Origin: Planctomycetota bacterium
GTDB lineage: Bacteria > Planctomycetota > Phycisphaerae > Phycisphaerales > SM1A02
Assembly: GCA_021414025.1 (NCBI GenBank)
Contig: JAIOPG010000005.1
Coordinates: 186,001 to 250,000, forward strand
Direction: 5' to 3'
DNA length: 64,000 nucleotides
Shown here: in pieces, positions 17,996 to 26,822 of the stretch
Layout: every line of letters begins with the position of its first letter
How positions within the stretch are numbered: the stretch's first letter is position 1
Translations under genes and position numbers: made by a program
Notes under the pieces: model-generated
What the model was told of the DNA's origin: nothing
Seen by the model: only the letters and a program-made list of their open reading frames with translations
Databases searched by the model: none

Positions 17996-19006
17996 TCAAT
18001 TCGGATTTGGTGGCGGCACGTCGGGGAGCAATTCCTCGAAGGGAAACGCGACTTCCTTGCCGTCGGCGTCCAGCCGCACCAGCACCAGCTGCACCAGGAT
18101 CTTGCCGTCGATCACGGTGCCCGGCCCATCGGTGGTCATGACGCGGGAGTTTTTCTTGGGCAGGCGCTTGGAGAGCTCCTCGTAGGTCTTGTCCTCGTAG
18201 CGAAGGCAGCACATCAGGCGCCCGCAGCGGCCGCTGATCTTCAGCGGATCGAGCGTGGCCTTCTGGATCTTGGCGCTCTTCATGCTTACGGGCTTGAGCA
18301 CCTTCAAGAAATTCTTGCAGCAGCAATGCTGGCCGCACTTCTCGTAGTCGGCGGTCAGGCGGGCCTCGTCGCGGGCGCCGATCTGACGCTCCGCCACACG
18401 CACGCCGTAGTGATGCTCGAGCTTGTGGACCACGGCGGAGACGTCGGGACGCGGCGCGGCCTCTTGTTGTTGGTGTTGGTTGGTCTCCGGCGCCATCCAC
18501 AACATGGTCACGGTCTCGCCGCCCAGGATCACCTCGACCTCGACCACTTTGATGTCCAGGTTGCATTGAGTGGCGATCTCGCGGGCGTGATCACGACGAT
18601 CCTTGGCCGCGGATTGAAAAGCATTCCAGCGCGACATGTCATCCGGCGTGGCCAGGCGCAGGATTTCACCCTCCTGCGAGAAGGGATAGTCGCGGCCGCC
18701 GGAATTCTCGATGAACTTGAGCATCTCGGAGCGGCTCACGCTCTTGGAGCAGCTGCCGTTGGCGCAGGTGGTGGTGAGCATCTCGGCGATCTCGGTGCCT
18801 CGCACCGTGCGCACCACCAGGCGCGAGCCGCAGCCGGGCTTGGCGTCTCCCTTGTAGGGGAACTCGCCGACAAGGCGCATGGCGCCGTACTTCACCACGA
18901 TGCTGGTCGGCGGCTTCAGCCGTGCGTAGATCTCCTCGTCGCTCATCGCGTCGCGGCGCGATGGATCAGCGTCCTGTTCGAAGATTGGGAGCGGCATGAT
19001 CGGCAT
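17996..19006 (-). CDS. PSP1 C-terminal domain protein (YaaT/RicT-like)
   Basis: A 336-residue cytoplasmic protein. The PSP1 domain lies in the C-terminal half (about 120-250) with its Cys cluster: CGQHCCCKNFL followed by SGRCGRLMCCLRYE, which in RicT relatives binds Fe-S clusters. The N-terminal half has a further Cys-containing stretch (CANGSC). In Bacillus the homologue works in the Ric complex that affects RNA processing; its role in planctomycetes is not known. An alternative ATG at 18949 (MSDEEIYARL) fits homologues well. It lies between der and lepB on the same strand, 23 and 26 bases apart. Confidence 0.85.
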   Translation of the reverse strand: MPIMPLPIFEQDADPSRRDAMSDEEIYARLKPPTSIVVKYGAMRLVGEFPYKGDAKPGCGSRLVVRTVRGTEIAEMLTTTCANGSCSKSVSRSEMLKFIENSGGRDYPFSQEGEILRLATPDDMSRWNAFQSAAKDRRDHAREIATQCNLDIKVVEVEVILGGETVTMLWMAPETNQHQQQEAAPRPDVSAVVHKLEHHYGVRVAERQIGARDEARLTADYEKCGQHCCCKNFLKVLKPVSMKSAKIQKATLDPLKISGRCGRLMCCLRYEDKTYEELSKRLPKKNSRVMTTDGPGTVIDGKILVQLVLVRLDADGKEVAFPFEELLPDVPPPNPN

Positions 19007-19029
19007 GAATCTGCCGCATGGTAGCCGCG

Positions 19030-20430
19030 TTACTTGCGGGCCGGTCGCTCGGTGCGCTTGCGCTCGCTGAACTTCAGGCGGATCGGCACTTCGCTAAAGG
19101 GCAGCATCTCGCGCAGACGATTGAGCAGGTAGCGCTCGTACTGGCCCTTGAAGAGGTCCGGCTTGTTCACGACCATCGCGATGGTGGGCGGATTGATCGA
19201 GATCTGGCTGACATAGAGCACCTTGGCGATCTTGCCCAGCTTCGAGCTTGGCCCGCGCTCGGTCAGGATCGCCTTGATCGCGGCGTTGAGCTTGCCGGTG
19301 CCCTCGCGGTGCGCGGCCTGCTCCTGCATGGAGAAGCTCAGGGCGAGCGAGTTGCGCAGGCCCTTGCCGGTCTTCGCGCTGACGAAGGAGATCGGCGCGT
19401 AGGAAAGCTGCGGGAACTCCTGGGTGAGATATTCCTGGTAGTCGGCGGGCTTGAGTTCTTTTTGAACGAGGTCGAGCTTGTTGACCACGATCATCGTCGG
19501 CTTGAAGGAGTCGGCCAGCTGCATCGCGAGGGTCTTCTCGATCTGCGTGCTCTTCTCGGTGGCGTCCAGCAGCAGCCATGCCACATCGCAGCGCGCGATC
19601 GCGTCGGTGGTGCGGGTGTTGGCGTAGAACTCGATGTCGCCATCCCAGCTTTTCTTCTTGCGCACGCCGGCGGTGTCGATGAGCGTGATGATGCGGCCCT
19701 CTTTTTCGATGCGGACGTCCACGCTGTCGCGCGTGGTGCCCGCGATCTCGCTGACGATCACGCGCGGCTCGCCCGCGAGCCAGTTCACGATGCTGCTCTT
19801 GCCGGCGTTGCGGCGGCCGACGATGGCGATGCGAATCTCGGGCAGCGGCGGTTTCTCGTCGGGCGCGTCATCCGCGACGTCGGGCAGCTTGCTCACGATC
19901 AGGTTGCGCAGGTAGGCCAGGCCAAGACCGGAGTTGGCGCTGACGCAGGTCGGGGCGCCGAATCCAAGACGGGCCACTTCCTGGGCGGCGGCCTCAAGGC
20001 TGCGGTCATCCACTTTGTTGGCGACGGGGATCACCTTCGGCGTGAGCCCGCGGCGACGCATCAGCGAAGCAACTGTGCGGTCCAATGCCATCACGCCGTC
20101 GCGCGCGTCGGTGACGAAGAGAATGATGTCCGCTTCCTTGGCCGCGGCCATGATCTGCGTCTCGATGCTCGGCGTGAGCGGCGTCAGGTCGACGCCCGCG
20201 TCATCCTTGCGGTTCTTCTCGGTGGTGTAGATGCCCCAGCCGCCGGTGTCGATCACCTGAATCGCGCGGGCCGGACCCTTGCTCGGCTTGAGCGAAATCT
20301 CCGCGGAGATGCGGTCGCGCGTCACGCCCGGCGTGGGGTCGACGATCGAGATGCGGCGGCCAGCGAGCCGGTTGAAAAGGCTGCTTTTGCCGACGTTCGG
20401 GCGGCCGATGATGGCGAGCTTGGGAAGCAT
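19030..20430 (-). CDS. der: ribosome biogenesis GTPase Der (EngA)
   Basis: Double-Era GTPase for 50S subunit maturation. The 466-residue protein has two G domains. The first has GRPNVGKSS (about 9-17), PGVTRD and NKVD; the second has GRRNAGKSS (about 203-211), the switch DTAGVRKKKS and NKLD. A C-terminal KH-like domain carries the conserved RYLLNRLREMLPFSEVPIR. Length and order match the family. It heads the der-PSP1-lepB minus-strand run and is divergent from the AT-rich gene at 20632. Confidence 0.97.
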   Translation of the reverse strand: MLPKLAIIGRPNVGKSSLFNRLAGRRISIVDPTPGVTRDRISAEISLKPSKGPARAIQVIDTGGWGIYTTEKNRKDDAGVDLTPLTPSIETQIMAAAKEADIILFVTDARDGVMALDRTVASLMRRRGLTPKVIPVANKVDDRSLEAAAQEVARLGFGAPTCVSANSGLGLAYLRNLIVSKLPDVADDAPDEKPPLPEIRIAIVGRRNAGKSSIVNWLAGEPRVIVSEIAGTTRDSVDVRIEKEGRIITLIDTAGVRKKKSWDGDIEFYANTRTTDAIARCDVAWLLLDATEKSTQIEKTLAMQLADSFKPTMIVVNKLDLVQKELKPADYQEYLTQEFPQLSYAPISFVSAKTGKGLRNSLALSFSMQEQAAHREGTGKLNAAIKAILTERGPSSKLGKIAKVLYVSQISINPPTIAMVVNKPDLFKGQYERYLLNRLREMLPFSEVPIRLKFSERKRTERPARK

Positions 20431-20631
20431 GACAGCCCCACATACTAGGGCATAATCACGGCGCTCATATTAGAGTTTGCTTTGGTAATTCGTGTGCAAC
20501 GAGCGCGTACCAATCCACTTGGCGTACGAACACATCCCAAGCATGTACGATCAATACCGCCCAATCTGACTCGCGTGCTCTGAATCTTTCGCGATACATA
20601 CCACCTTACTTTTGGGGGGCGAAGGAACTGC

Positions 20632-23600
20632 GTGACCAACACCACCAAAGAACTCAGCAATTCGTTCTCGACCGGCAATGGCGGTGGAGATTTTGAGGCC
20701 CATGTTCAAGCATCGTTTGTTGCACTCATGCTGACCGGTGGATACTCCCCGTGTTTACCGTGCTGGCCAATCAAAAAGGTCAAACTCCAAGGCAAATTTC
20801 TTGACTACAACACTGATGATCTCATTGTTTTTGTGGAAAGTGAGGATGGCCAACAAAAGCGCAAACTCCTTGGACAGATCAAGCACTCGATCGGTATTAC
20901 CGAGCAACACTCCAAATTTGGGGAAGTAATTCAGGCAGCGTGGAATGATTTCAACAATCCAACAATATTCACACACGGCCAAGATGCGATTGCGCTTATC
21001 ACTGGCCCGCTGAGTACAACCGACATCAACGATGTAAGACCTCTTCTAGAACGAGCACGACATGTCGAAAATTTTGTTGAGTTCTTCAAGAGCATGGAGC
21101 TCGCTAGATTTGTCAGCAATGGACAGCGAACAAAGTTAAAGGCGTTTCGAACGCACTTGCAAAAAGCGAACAAGAATGAGGAGGTGTCTGAGGAAAGAGT
21201 CTTTGAGTTTTTGAGACATTTTCACCTCCTTGGTTATGACCTGGATATCAAGGCGGGCGTGACCCTCTCACTGCTTCACTCGTTAATCGGACAAAATTCG
21301 CAAGAGAGTGTGCCTGGGTTGTGGGCACTGCTAGTTAATGCGGTTCGATCGTCAAACAAGAACGCGGGTACCTTGACAAATGAGTCTCTTTCGGATGATC
21401 TGCGAACCGCATTCACAAAGCGAGTTCATCAATCCATTCCGGCCGAATATGCCGTGCCCCTGCTCCCTGTAGTTCAACCCGAACTGAGCAAACTTACCTA
21501 CGCGACCGAGTTGTCAATCGCCTGTGTTCTGGGTTCATGGAACGAAAAAACAAATGCGGACCGTATCATTGTTGAAAAACTTTCTAAAGAAGACTTTTCT
21601 ACATGGATTCGTAAACTTCGGGAGTCACTGCAACAACCCGAGAGCATCCTCTCATTAAAAGATGGGAAATGGTGGGTAATTGATCGGCTCCGATCATGGC
21701 AAGTACTAGGACCAAAACTCTTCGACGAAAACTTGGATGTCTTCAAAGATTGCGCCGTTTCTGTTCTAACCGAGCGCGACCCCAAATTTGATTTGGCTTT
21801 GGAAGAACGCCATGCGGCCAGCATTCACAATAAAGTAATAAAGCACTCAAAACATTTGCGAAAGGGTTTTGCAGAAACCCTGGCACTTCTTGGCACTCAC
21901 CATCAAACACTAACTTTCTGTAGCCCCCACAAACCAGAATTAACAGCGGTTCTTGCCATCCGCGAAATTCTCAACGACGCCGACTGGTCACGCTGGGCCA
22001 GCTTGAACAATCTGCTTCCGCTCCTTGCGGAGGCTGCTCCCGGTGAGTTTCTCGATGCGTTCGAGGCAACACTCGAGAGAGATCCTTGTCCGTTTGATGA
22101 AATATTTGCGCAGGAAAGTGGTGGATTTCTGGGAGGCAACTACATGACCGGTGTGCTTTGGGCGTTAGAGACACTGGCTTGGGATGCGAATCATCTCAGC
22201 CGCGTGGTGATTTGCTTGGGAGAACTTGCCTTGCACGATCCTGGCGGTCGTTGGGCCAATCGTCCAGTCAACTCTCTTACCGCCATCCTGTTGCCATGGT
22301 TGCCACAAACATGCGCCTCGGCTACGAAGCGTTATGCGGCGGTGTCAACGTTACTTAAGGAACTTCCAGATATTGGCTGGAAATTGCTTATGAGGCTTCT
22401 ACCCAATTCAGACTCCACAACATCCGACACGCACAGACCAGCATGGCGAAAAACAATTCCCGATGATTGGAAGAAGGGTGTTTCGCATGGCGAATACCGG
22501 GAACAGATTGAACACTATTCAGAAATGGCGTTCACCGCCGCTAAGGGCAACAGTAAAAGGTTGGCTGTACTCATCCAACACATGGACAACCTGTCACCAC
22601 CCACGCGCAAACAACTTTTAGTGTATCTCGGGTCTGAAGCGGTGATCACAATGATAGAAGTCAACAGACTGGACCCGTGGACCGAGCTCATTAAGCTGGT
22701 AGCAAAACATAGAAAATTTTCGGACGCTAAATGGGCGATGAAACCAGAACAGATCGACGCAATTGACGCTCTCGCCAAACAATTGGCGCCGACGAATCCC
22801 GCATTCCGTCACCTTCGTCTCTTTACCGAACACGATTTTGACTTATTCGAAATGAAGGACGACTACGAAGGGCAACAAAAAGAACTGGAAGAACGTCGCC
22901 AAAAGGCCATAGAAGAAATTTTTGCAACCGGGGGGGCGCTGTCGGTACTTGATTTCGCCAAGACCGTCCCATCACCCTGGCGCGTAGGTGTGGCATTGGG
23001 ATGCATAACAGACAAAGAAGTTGATGGCGTGATCTTGCCTGAACTGCTTGAGTCCGAACAGAAAGCGCTTGTTCAGTTTACGGGTGGGTTCGTACGAGGA
23101 AAACTTCGTTGCCACGGTTGGCAATGGCTTGATGACATCGACACTTCGCAATGGAGTCCTGTGCAAATCGGGCAGCTTCTCGCTTTCTTGCCATTTACGG
23201 CAGATACATGGGATCGCTCGAAACGTCTTCTTGGGAGAAATGACTTTGCGTACTGGAGCAAGACGAATGCTGATCCTTACGGTGATGAGGCGGAACTCGA
23301 AACTGCTATCGATCAATTGATAGTACACAACAGGCCGGATGCGGCATTGCGATGTCTCTATGCGATGCTCGACAAAAAGCCATTTGACAGTAGCCGAGCA
23401 GTACAAGTGCTGTTTGCTGTGCTTAAGTCACCAGAAAGCGTGCATTCGATGTATCACCCCATCATTGAGATCATCAAGGCGCTTCAGAACGACAAGGGTA
23501 CGAATCCCGATGATCTCTTCAAAATTGAATGGGCGTACCTTCCGCTATTAGATCGTCACCGCGGCGCTTCTCCCAAATTAATTGAGCATCGACTAGCGAA

Positions 23601-24162
23601 GGAGCCAAAATTCTTCTGTGAAGTCATTCGATTTGCTTTTCGTTCAAAAAAAGAAGAGCGCCCAACCGAGGAGCTCCCCAAAGAAAAACAAAACATTGCA
23701 GAAAATGCCTATCGCCTATTGAGCGAGTGGCAAACTCCGCCCGGCTATCAGGCGGACGATACATACGATGGTGACGCTTTTGCAGGCTGGCTAGAAGCGG
23801 TGAAGAAAGAGTGCGCGGAAACCGGTCATCTGGAAGTTGCAATGTCAATGGTGGGTCATGTGCTCGTCTATGCACCGCCAGACCCAGGCGGATTGTGGAT
23901 CCATCGCTCAGCTGCGGAGGCGCTCAACGCCAAAGACGCTGAAGAAATGAGAAGTGGATTTGGATCCGAGTTATTCAACTCACGAGGCTTCCACTGGGTC
24001 GACCCTACTGGGAAGCCTGAGAGAGAACTTGCAAGCAAGTATCGGGAGCAGGCCGAAGCCGTTGAAGTCGCTGAATACCACCGGTTAGCGATTACGCTCC
24101 GAGAACTAGCCGCGTCTTATGAACGAGAAGCCGATGGGCTGCTGTTGAGAGCCCCGCGATAA
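20632..24162 (+). CDS. candidate defence protein: Cap4/DUF4297-like nuclease domain with long helical-repeat region
   Basis: An 1176-residue protein of unknown function. The GTG start is set by GAAGGA at 20621-20626. Residues 15-90 carry a PD-(D/E)xK-type pattern as in Cap4/Avs N-terminal nucleases: GGGDFE (E22), TDDLIVF (D62/D63) and GQIKH (Q82, K84). About 1000 residues of predominantly helical sequence follow, with repeated Leu/Trp-rich stretches (LWALETLAW, ILLPWLPQ, GWKLLMRLLP). There is no Walker A that I can find, so it does not look like a STAND NTPase as in Avs. Base composition is visibly AT-richer and codon use differs from der and the following operon, which suggests transfer. It has no same-strand partner: it appears as a one-gene insert. 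Function is inferred, not shown. Confidence 0.75.
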   Translation: MTNTTKELSNSFSTGNGGGDFEAHVQASFVALMLTGGYSPCLPCWPIKKVKLQGKFLDYNTDDLIVFVESEDGQQKRKLLGQIKHSIGITEQHSKFGEVIQAAWNDFNNPTIFTHGQDAIALITGPLSTTDINDVRPLLERARHVENFVEFFKSMELARFVSNGQRTKLKAFRTHLQKANKNEEVSEERVFEFLRHFHLLGYDLDIKAGVTLSLLHSLIGQNSQESVPGLWALLVNAVRSSNKNAGTLTNESLSDDLRTAFTKRVHQSIPAEYAVPLLPVVQPELSKLTYATELSIACVLGSWNEKTNADRIIVEKLSKEDFSTWIRKLRESLQQPESILSLKDGKWWVIDRLRSWQVLGPKLFDENLDVFKDCAVSVLTERDPKFDLALEERHAASIHNKVIKHSKHLRKGFAETLALLGTHHQTLTFCSPHKPELTAVLAIREILNDADWSRWASLNNLLPLLAEAAPGEFLDAFEATLERDPCPFDEIFAQESGGFLGGNYMTGVLWALETLAWDANHLSRVVICLGELALHDPGGRWANRPVNSLTAILLPWLPQTCASATKRYAAVSTLLKELPDIGWKLLMRLLPNSDSTTSDTHRPAWRKTIPDDWKKGVSHGEYREQIEHYSEMAFTAAKGNSKRLAVLIQHMDNLSPPTRKQLLVYLGSEAVITMIEVNRLDPWTELIKLVAKHRKFSDAKWAMKPEQIDAIDALAKQLAPTNPAFRHLRLFTEHDFDLFEMKDDYEGQQKELEERRQKAIEEIFATGGALSVLDFAKTVPSPWRVGVALGCITDKEVDGVILPELLESEQKALVQFTGGFVRGKLRCHGWQWLDDIDTSQWSPVQIGQLLAFLPFTADTWDRSKRLLGRNDFAYWSKTNADPYGDEAELETAIDQLIVHNRPDAALRCLYAMLDKKPFDSSRAVQVLFAVLKSPESVHSMYHPIIEIIKALQNDKGTNPDDLFKIEWAYLPLLDRHRGASPKLIEHRLAKEPKFFCEVIRFAFRSKKEERPTEELPKEKQNIAENAYRLLSEWQTPPGYQADDTYDGDAFAGWLEAVKKECAETGHLEVAMSMVGHVLVYAPPDPGGLWIHRSAAEALNAKDAEEMRSGFGSELFNSRGFHWVDPTGKPERELASKYREQAEAVEVAEYHRLAITLRELAASYEREADGLLLRAPR

Positions 24163-24277
24163 TTGAGGTGTAATAAACCCTGTTGTCCAGCGAGATGAAT
24201 CCTTGGATGAATTCTTCTCGAAAATGCTTTGGTTCGAGCAACTATTAGACTCCTTGCCACAATCAAATTGCGCTGAT

Positions 24278-25111
24278 TCACTTACTCACTGCATCTCGTG
24301 CCACACGGAAGCCGACCGTTCCCTCGCGAGAAGTCGGCTCACTCACGCACCGCCCCGTGTTCTTGCAGCAAGTGGCGCAGTTGAACCAGCTTCCGCCGCG
24401 CATCGGCTGCGGGCCGCCGACCTTCGACTCGGGATTCCAGCACCACTCCCACACGTTGCCGGCCATGTCGTGGAAGCCCCACGCGTTTGGAAGCTTGGTC
24501 GCCACGGGCTTGCTCTCGCCGCTGGATTCCGCCTTCCACCAGGCGAACTTGCCCACCGAGGCCTCGTCGTCTCCGTGACTCCAGCCCGCCGTCGATCCGG
24601 CACGCGCCGCGTATTCCCATTCGGCTTCGGTCGGCAGCCGGTATCCCGCGCCGCCCGCATCCTTCACGATGGCGAACGAAATCGAGCCGTCCGCGGCGCG
24701 CGTCGCTTTCTCAAGCGTGTAGCGCGGCGTCATCTTCTCGGCGAGCGAGAGCGCGTTGCAATATTCGATCGCGTCGTAGAAGCAGACATTCTCCACGGGC
24801 AACCGCCCCGCGTCGGCGGCCTTCGTGTGTACCGACGGATTGCGTCCAAGCACGGAGGCAAACTCCGCCTGCGTGACCTCGGTTCGCCCGAGCTGGAACG
24901 GCTTCTCAAATGTGACCTTGGTGCCGGGCCGCAGCGTCTTGCCGTCGGCTTCGTATTGCTGCGTGCCAAAATCCAGCGCGCTCATGGTGTAAGTGCCCGC
25001 AGTCACGACGATCATTGTGGGCTTGATCGGCGCGGTGCGGACGGCTTGCACGAGCGGCATGAACAATGCCAAAGCAAGCATGCCGGAAACGACTTGCCTC
25101 TTATTTGCCAT
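24278..25111 (-). CDS. formylglycine-generating enzyme (FGE/SUMF1) fold protein, exported
   Basis: A 277-residue protein. The ATG at 25111 is chosen because GGAAGGA precedes it and it begins a signal peptide/TM (VVSGMLALALFMPLVQAV). The FGE-sulfatase fold spans about 30-275: LGRTEVTQAEFASVLG, PVENVCFYDAIEYCNAL, YRLPTEAEWEYAARAG, GFHDMAGNVWEW, RGGSWFNCATCC and TVGFRVARD. Several Cys cluster in the GGSW loop where true FGE binds copper, though the spacing differs. It may be a modifying enzyme or, as often in planctomycetes, only a binding or scaffold fold. It overlaps the upstream anti-sigma-like gene by 11 nt. Confidence 0.85.
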   Translation of the reverse strand: MANKRQVVSGMLALALFMPLVQAVRTAPIKPTMIVVTAGTYTMSALDFGTQQYEADGKTLRPGTKVTFEKPFQLGRTEVTQAEFASVLGRNPSVHTKAADAGRLPVENVCFYDAIEYCNALSLAEKMTPRYTLEKATRAADGSISFAIVKDAGGAGYRLPTEAEWEYAARAGSTAGWSHGDDEASVGKFAWWKAESSGESKPVATKLPNAWGFHDMAGNVWEWCWNPESKVGGPQPMRGGSWFNCATCCKNTGRCVSEPTSREGTVGFRVARDAVSK

Positions 25112-26246
25112 GTGATTCCTTCCCATAGATGGCCATCTGTTTCTCGGGCGTGAACCACGCCGCGTCAAAGGTGATCGGGGGCTCGACCATCAGGATCAGC
25201 TTGCTGGGCGGACCCATGGGGACTGTCTGCTTCGGGTCTTGATGTTGCGGACGATCGCGATCCATTCCGCCCCGGGCTGGTGGCGGTGGTCGATCGCCAT
25301 CACGCATGCCGCCTTCTGGGGGTGGCGGTGGTCGATCGCCATCTCGCATGTCGCCTTCGGGGGGTGGCGGATGACGATCGTCCTCCATGTCGCCTTCAGG
25401 TGGTGGTGGTCGATCACCACGCATCTCGCCCCCGGGTCTACCGTCAGACCCGCGCCGCTCTTGATTGTCCGGCCACTCCATTTCGATCTTCGTGGCCAGG
25501 CCCGTCGCGGGATTGATCCGCAGATCGATCTTGTTCGGCTCGCCAGGCTTCTCCTGCTCGCGCACCGCAACCAGATGCATGCCCGGAGTGGCGGCGCCGC
25601 TGTCGCCCTCAACGCGGCTCCATTTCCATCCGTCGCCCAAGCCCTGCTCAAGGGCCTCGGCCATGTCCACCAGCAATCCGCCGCCGGGCGACTGGATCCA
25701 TGTCGGCCACGGCATGTCGCTGGGAAGATCGATGAGCTCCGGCCCCGGGCCGATCTTCCAGAAGTGGTCGCTATCGCGGCCGCGAATCTCGATGAAGCCG
25801 TTGGGCTGCTGCAACATGAGCACCAGATGCCGGGAATCGCGGATATCCAGCATGCCCACCAGTGGCTGGCCGTTGTTGCGGTCCCTCGGCGGCATAAGTT
25901 GGAACAGAACGCGACGGTCACGAGTCTGCCGCTCGGCGGCGAACACGGCGCGCGCCTGGGCGCCGGCCTCCACCTCGCGCGGAATGATGAGGAACATGAA
26001 GGCAATCACTGCGGCGGTGGCGACAATCGCTCCAACCCTGTGAACAACCCGCTTCCAGCTTCGCGTCAAAGTGCTTACCGATTCACGCGTGGAAGTTTTC
26101 CGCGGCTCACCGATGGCCTTGAGCACCCGGTCGATGCGCCGCTCGCGCTCCAGCGGCTTTTGAAAAAGAGACTCAAGCAGCCCCTCCACGAAGAAGTCGG
26201 TGCCGTTGTGCTCCTCGCTCGCGTCCGGTCCGTGCTGCTCGCTCAT
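25101..26246 (-). CDS. anti-sigma-factor-like single-pass membrane protein with Pro-rich repeats
   Basis: A 381-residue protein. The ATG at 26246 overlaps the sigma-factor stop (ATGA), a coupling typical of ECF/anti-sigma pairs. The N-terminal ~90 residues are cytoplasmic and hydrophilic (DFFVEGLLESLFQKPLERER), followed by a TM (about 92-112, VGAIVATAAVIAFMFLIIP). An extracytoplasmic domain of about 170 residues follows (ending near EMEWPD), then a Pro/Asp-rich repeat region (about 280-335, unit GDRPPPPPEGGMRD) and a short conserved-looking end. No zinc-finger anti-sigma motif (HxxxCxxC) is visible, so the anti-sigma role rests on gene order and topology. No family is recognised for the outer domain. 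Confidence 0.65.
   Translation of the reverse strand: MSEQHGPDASEEHNGTDFFVEGLLESLFQKPLERERRIDRVLKAIGEPRKTSTRESVSTLTRSWKRVVHRVGAIVATAAVIAFMFLIIPREVEAGAQARAVFAAERQTRDRRVLFQLMPPRDRNNGQPLVGMLDIRDSRHLVLMLQQPNGFIEIRGRDSDHFWKIGPGPELIDLPSDMPWPTWIQSPGGGLLVDMAEALEQGLGDGWKWSRVEGDSGAATPGMHLVAVREQEKPGEPNKIDLRINPATGLATKIEMEWPDNQERRGSDGRPGGEMRGDRPPPPEGDMEDDRHPPPPEGDMRDGDRPPPPPEGGMRDGDRPPPPARGGMDRDRPQHQDPKQTVPMGPPSKLILMVEPPITFDAAWFTPEKQMAIYGKESHGK
25271..25435 (-). repeat. 42-base tandem repeat encoding GDRPPPPPEGGMRD
   Basis: GGTGGCGG-containing units begin at 25279, 25321 and 25363 (42-base period), with a shortened fourth near 25399. They encode a proline-rich acidic/basic linker in the anti-sigma-like protein. 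Copy number may vary between strains. Confidence 0.75.
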
Positions 26247-26764
26247 GTCAGCAGCCCCTTCCGCGCCAGGCACTCGGCGATCATGGCGCGGGCCCGCTGC
26301 AATCGCTTCTTCACGGCCTCGGTGTTGCTGGAAACCTGCTCGGCGATCCGCTCGATCGACAGGCCGCCGCGATAGGTCATCTCGATCGTCTCCGCGTAGG
26401 GCCGGGTCAGCGCCGCGATGCATTCCTCCAGCACTTCCAGCTGCTCGCGGAACTCGGTGCCCTGGGTTCCATCGAAACGATCCGCCTGCGCCGCGACCAC
26501 ATTCAGCACCGCGTCATCGACGGTGCGCATGCTCTTGCGGAACAGCTCGTAGGCGGTGTTGCGGGCGATGCCGCGAAGCCACGCGCCGAAAGGCCGCGCC
26601 CGGTCGTATTCTTCCAGTCCCTTCCATGCGCGCAGCAGCGTCTCCTGGAAGAGATCGTCGGCGGCGGCGCGGTCGCGGCAGACCGCGCAGGCGAATGCCA
26701 TCAGCCGGTCCGCGTGCTCGCGGATCAGAATCTCGAACACCTGTTTCGCGTCGGGAGTGGTCAT
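26243..26764 (-). CDS. ECF RNA polymerase sigma factor
   Basis: A 173-residue sigma-70 family protein. The ATG at 26764 follows GGCGGAG; the frame is open upstream, but that part overlaps the 3' end of the preceding gene. Region 2 lies at about 10-80 (AAADDLFQETLLRAWKGL, FGAWLRGIARNTAYELFRKS). Region 4 lies at about 115-165 (ALTRPYAETIEMTYRGG, then the helix-turn-helix LSIERIAEQVSSNTEAVKKR). Together with the following membrane protein and FGE-like gene it forms a three-gene operon, likely a signal-responsive unit that may regulate itself. Confidence 0.92.
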   Translation of the reverse strand: MTTPDAKQVFEILIREHADRLMAFACAVCRDRAAADDLFQETLLRAWKGLEEYDRARPFGAWLRGIARNTAYELFRKSMRTVDDAVLNVVAAQADRFDGTQGTEFREQLEVLEECIAALTRPYAETIEMTYRGGLSIERIAEQVSSNTEAVKKRLQRARAMIAECLARKGLLT

Positions 26765-26822
26765 CGTGCTCGCTCCGCCAGCATCCCACAAACTTGTTTC
26801 GCGTTCCGGTTGGCCATGGCGC

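Noticed and set aside
20632-24162. STAND NTPase of the Avs type
   Set aside because: No Walker A/GxxxxGK(S/T) or Walker B pair could be found in the protein, so a standard Avs call is not supported.
20440-24280. Integrative element carrying the 20632 gene
   Set aside because: No integrase, transposase, tRNA end or flanking direct repeat was found by eye, so only a single-gene insert is claimed.
25271-25435. Possible intergenic minisatellite
   Set aside because: It lies in frame inside the anti-sigma-like gene and codes for a proline-rich linker.
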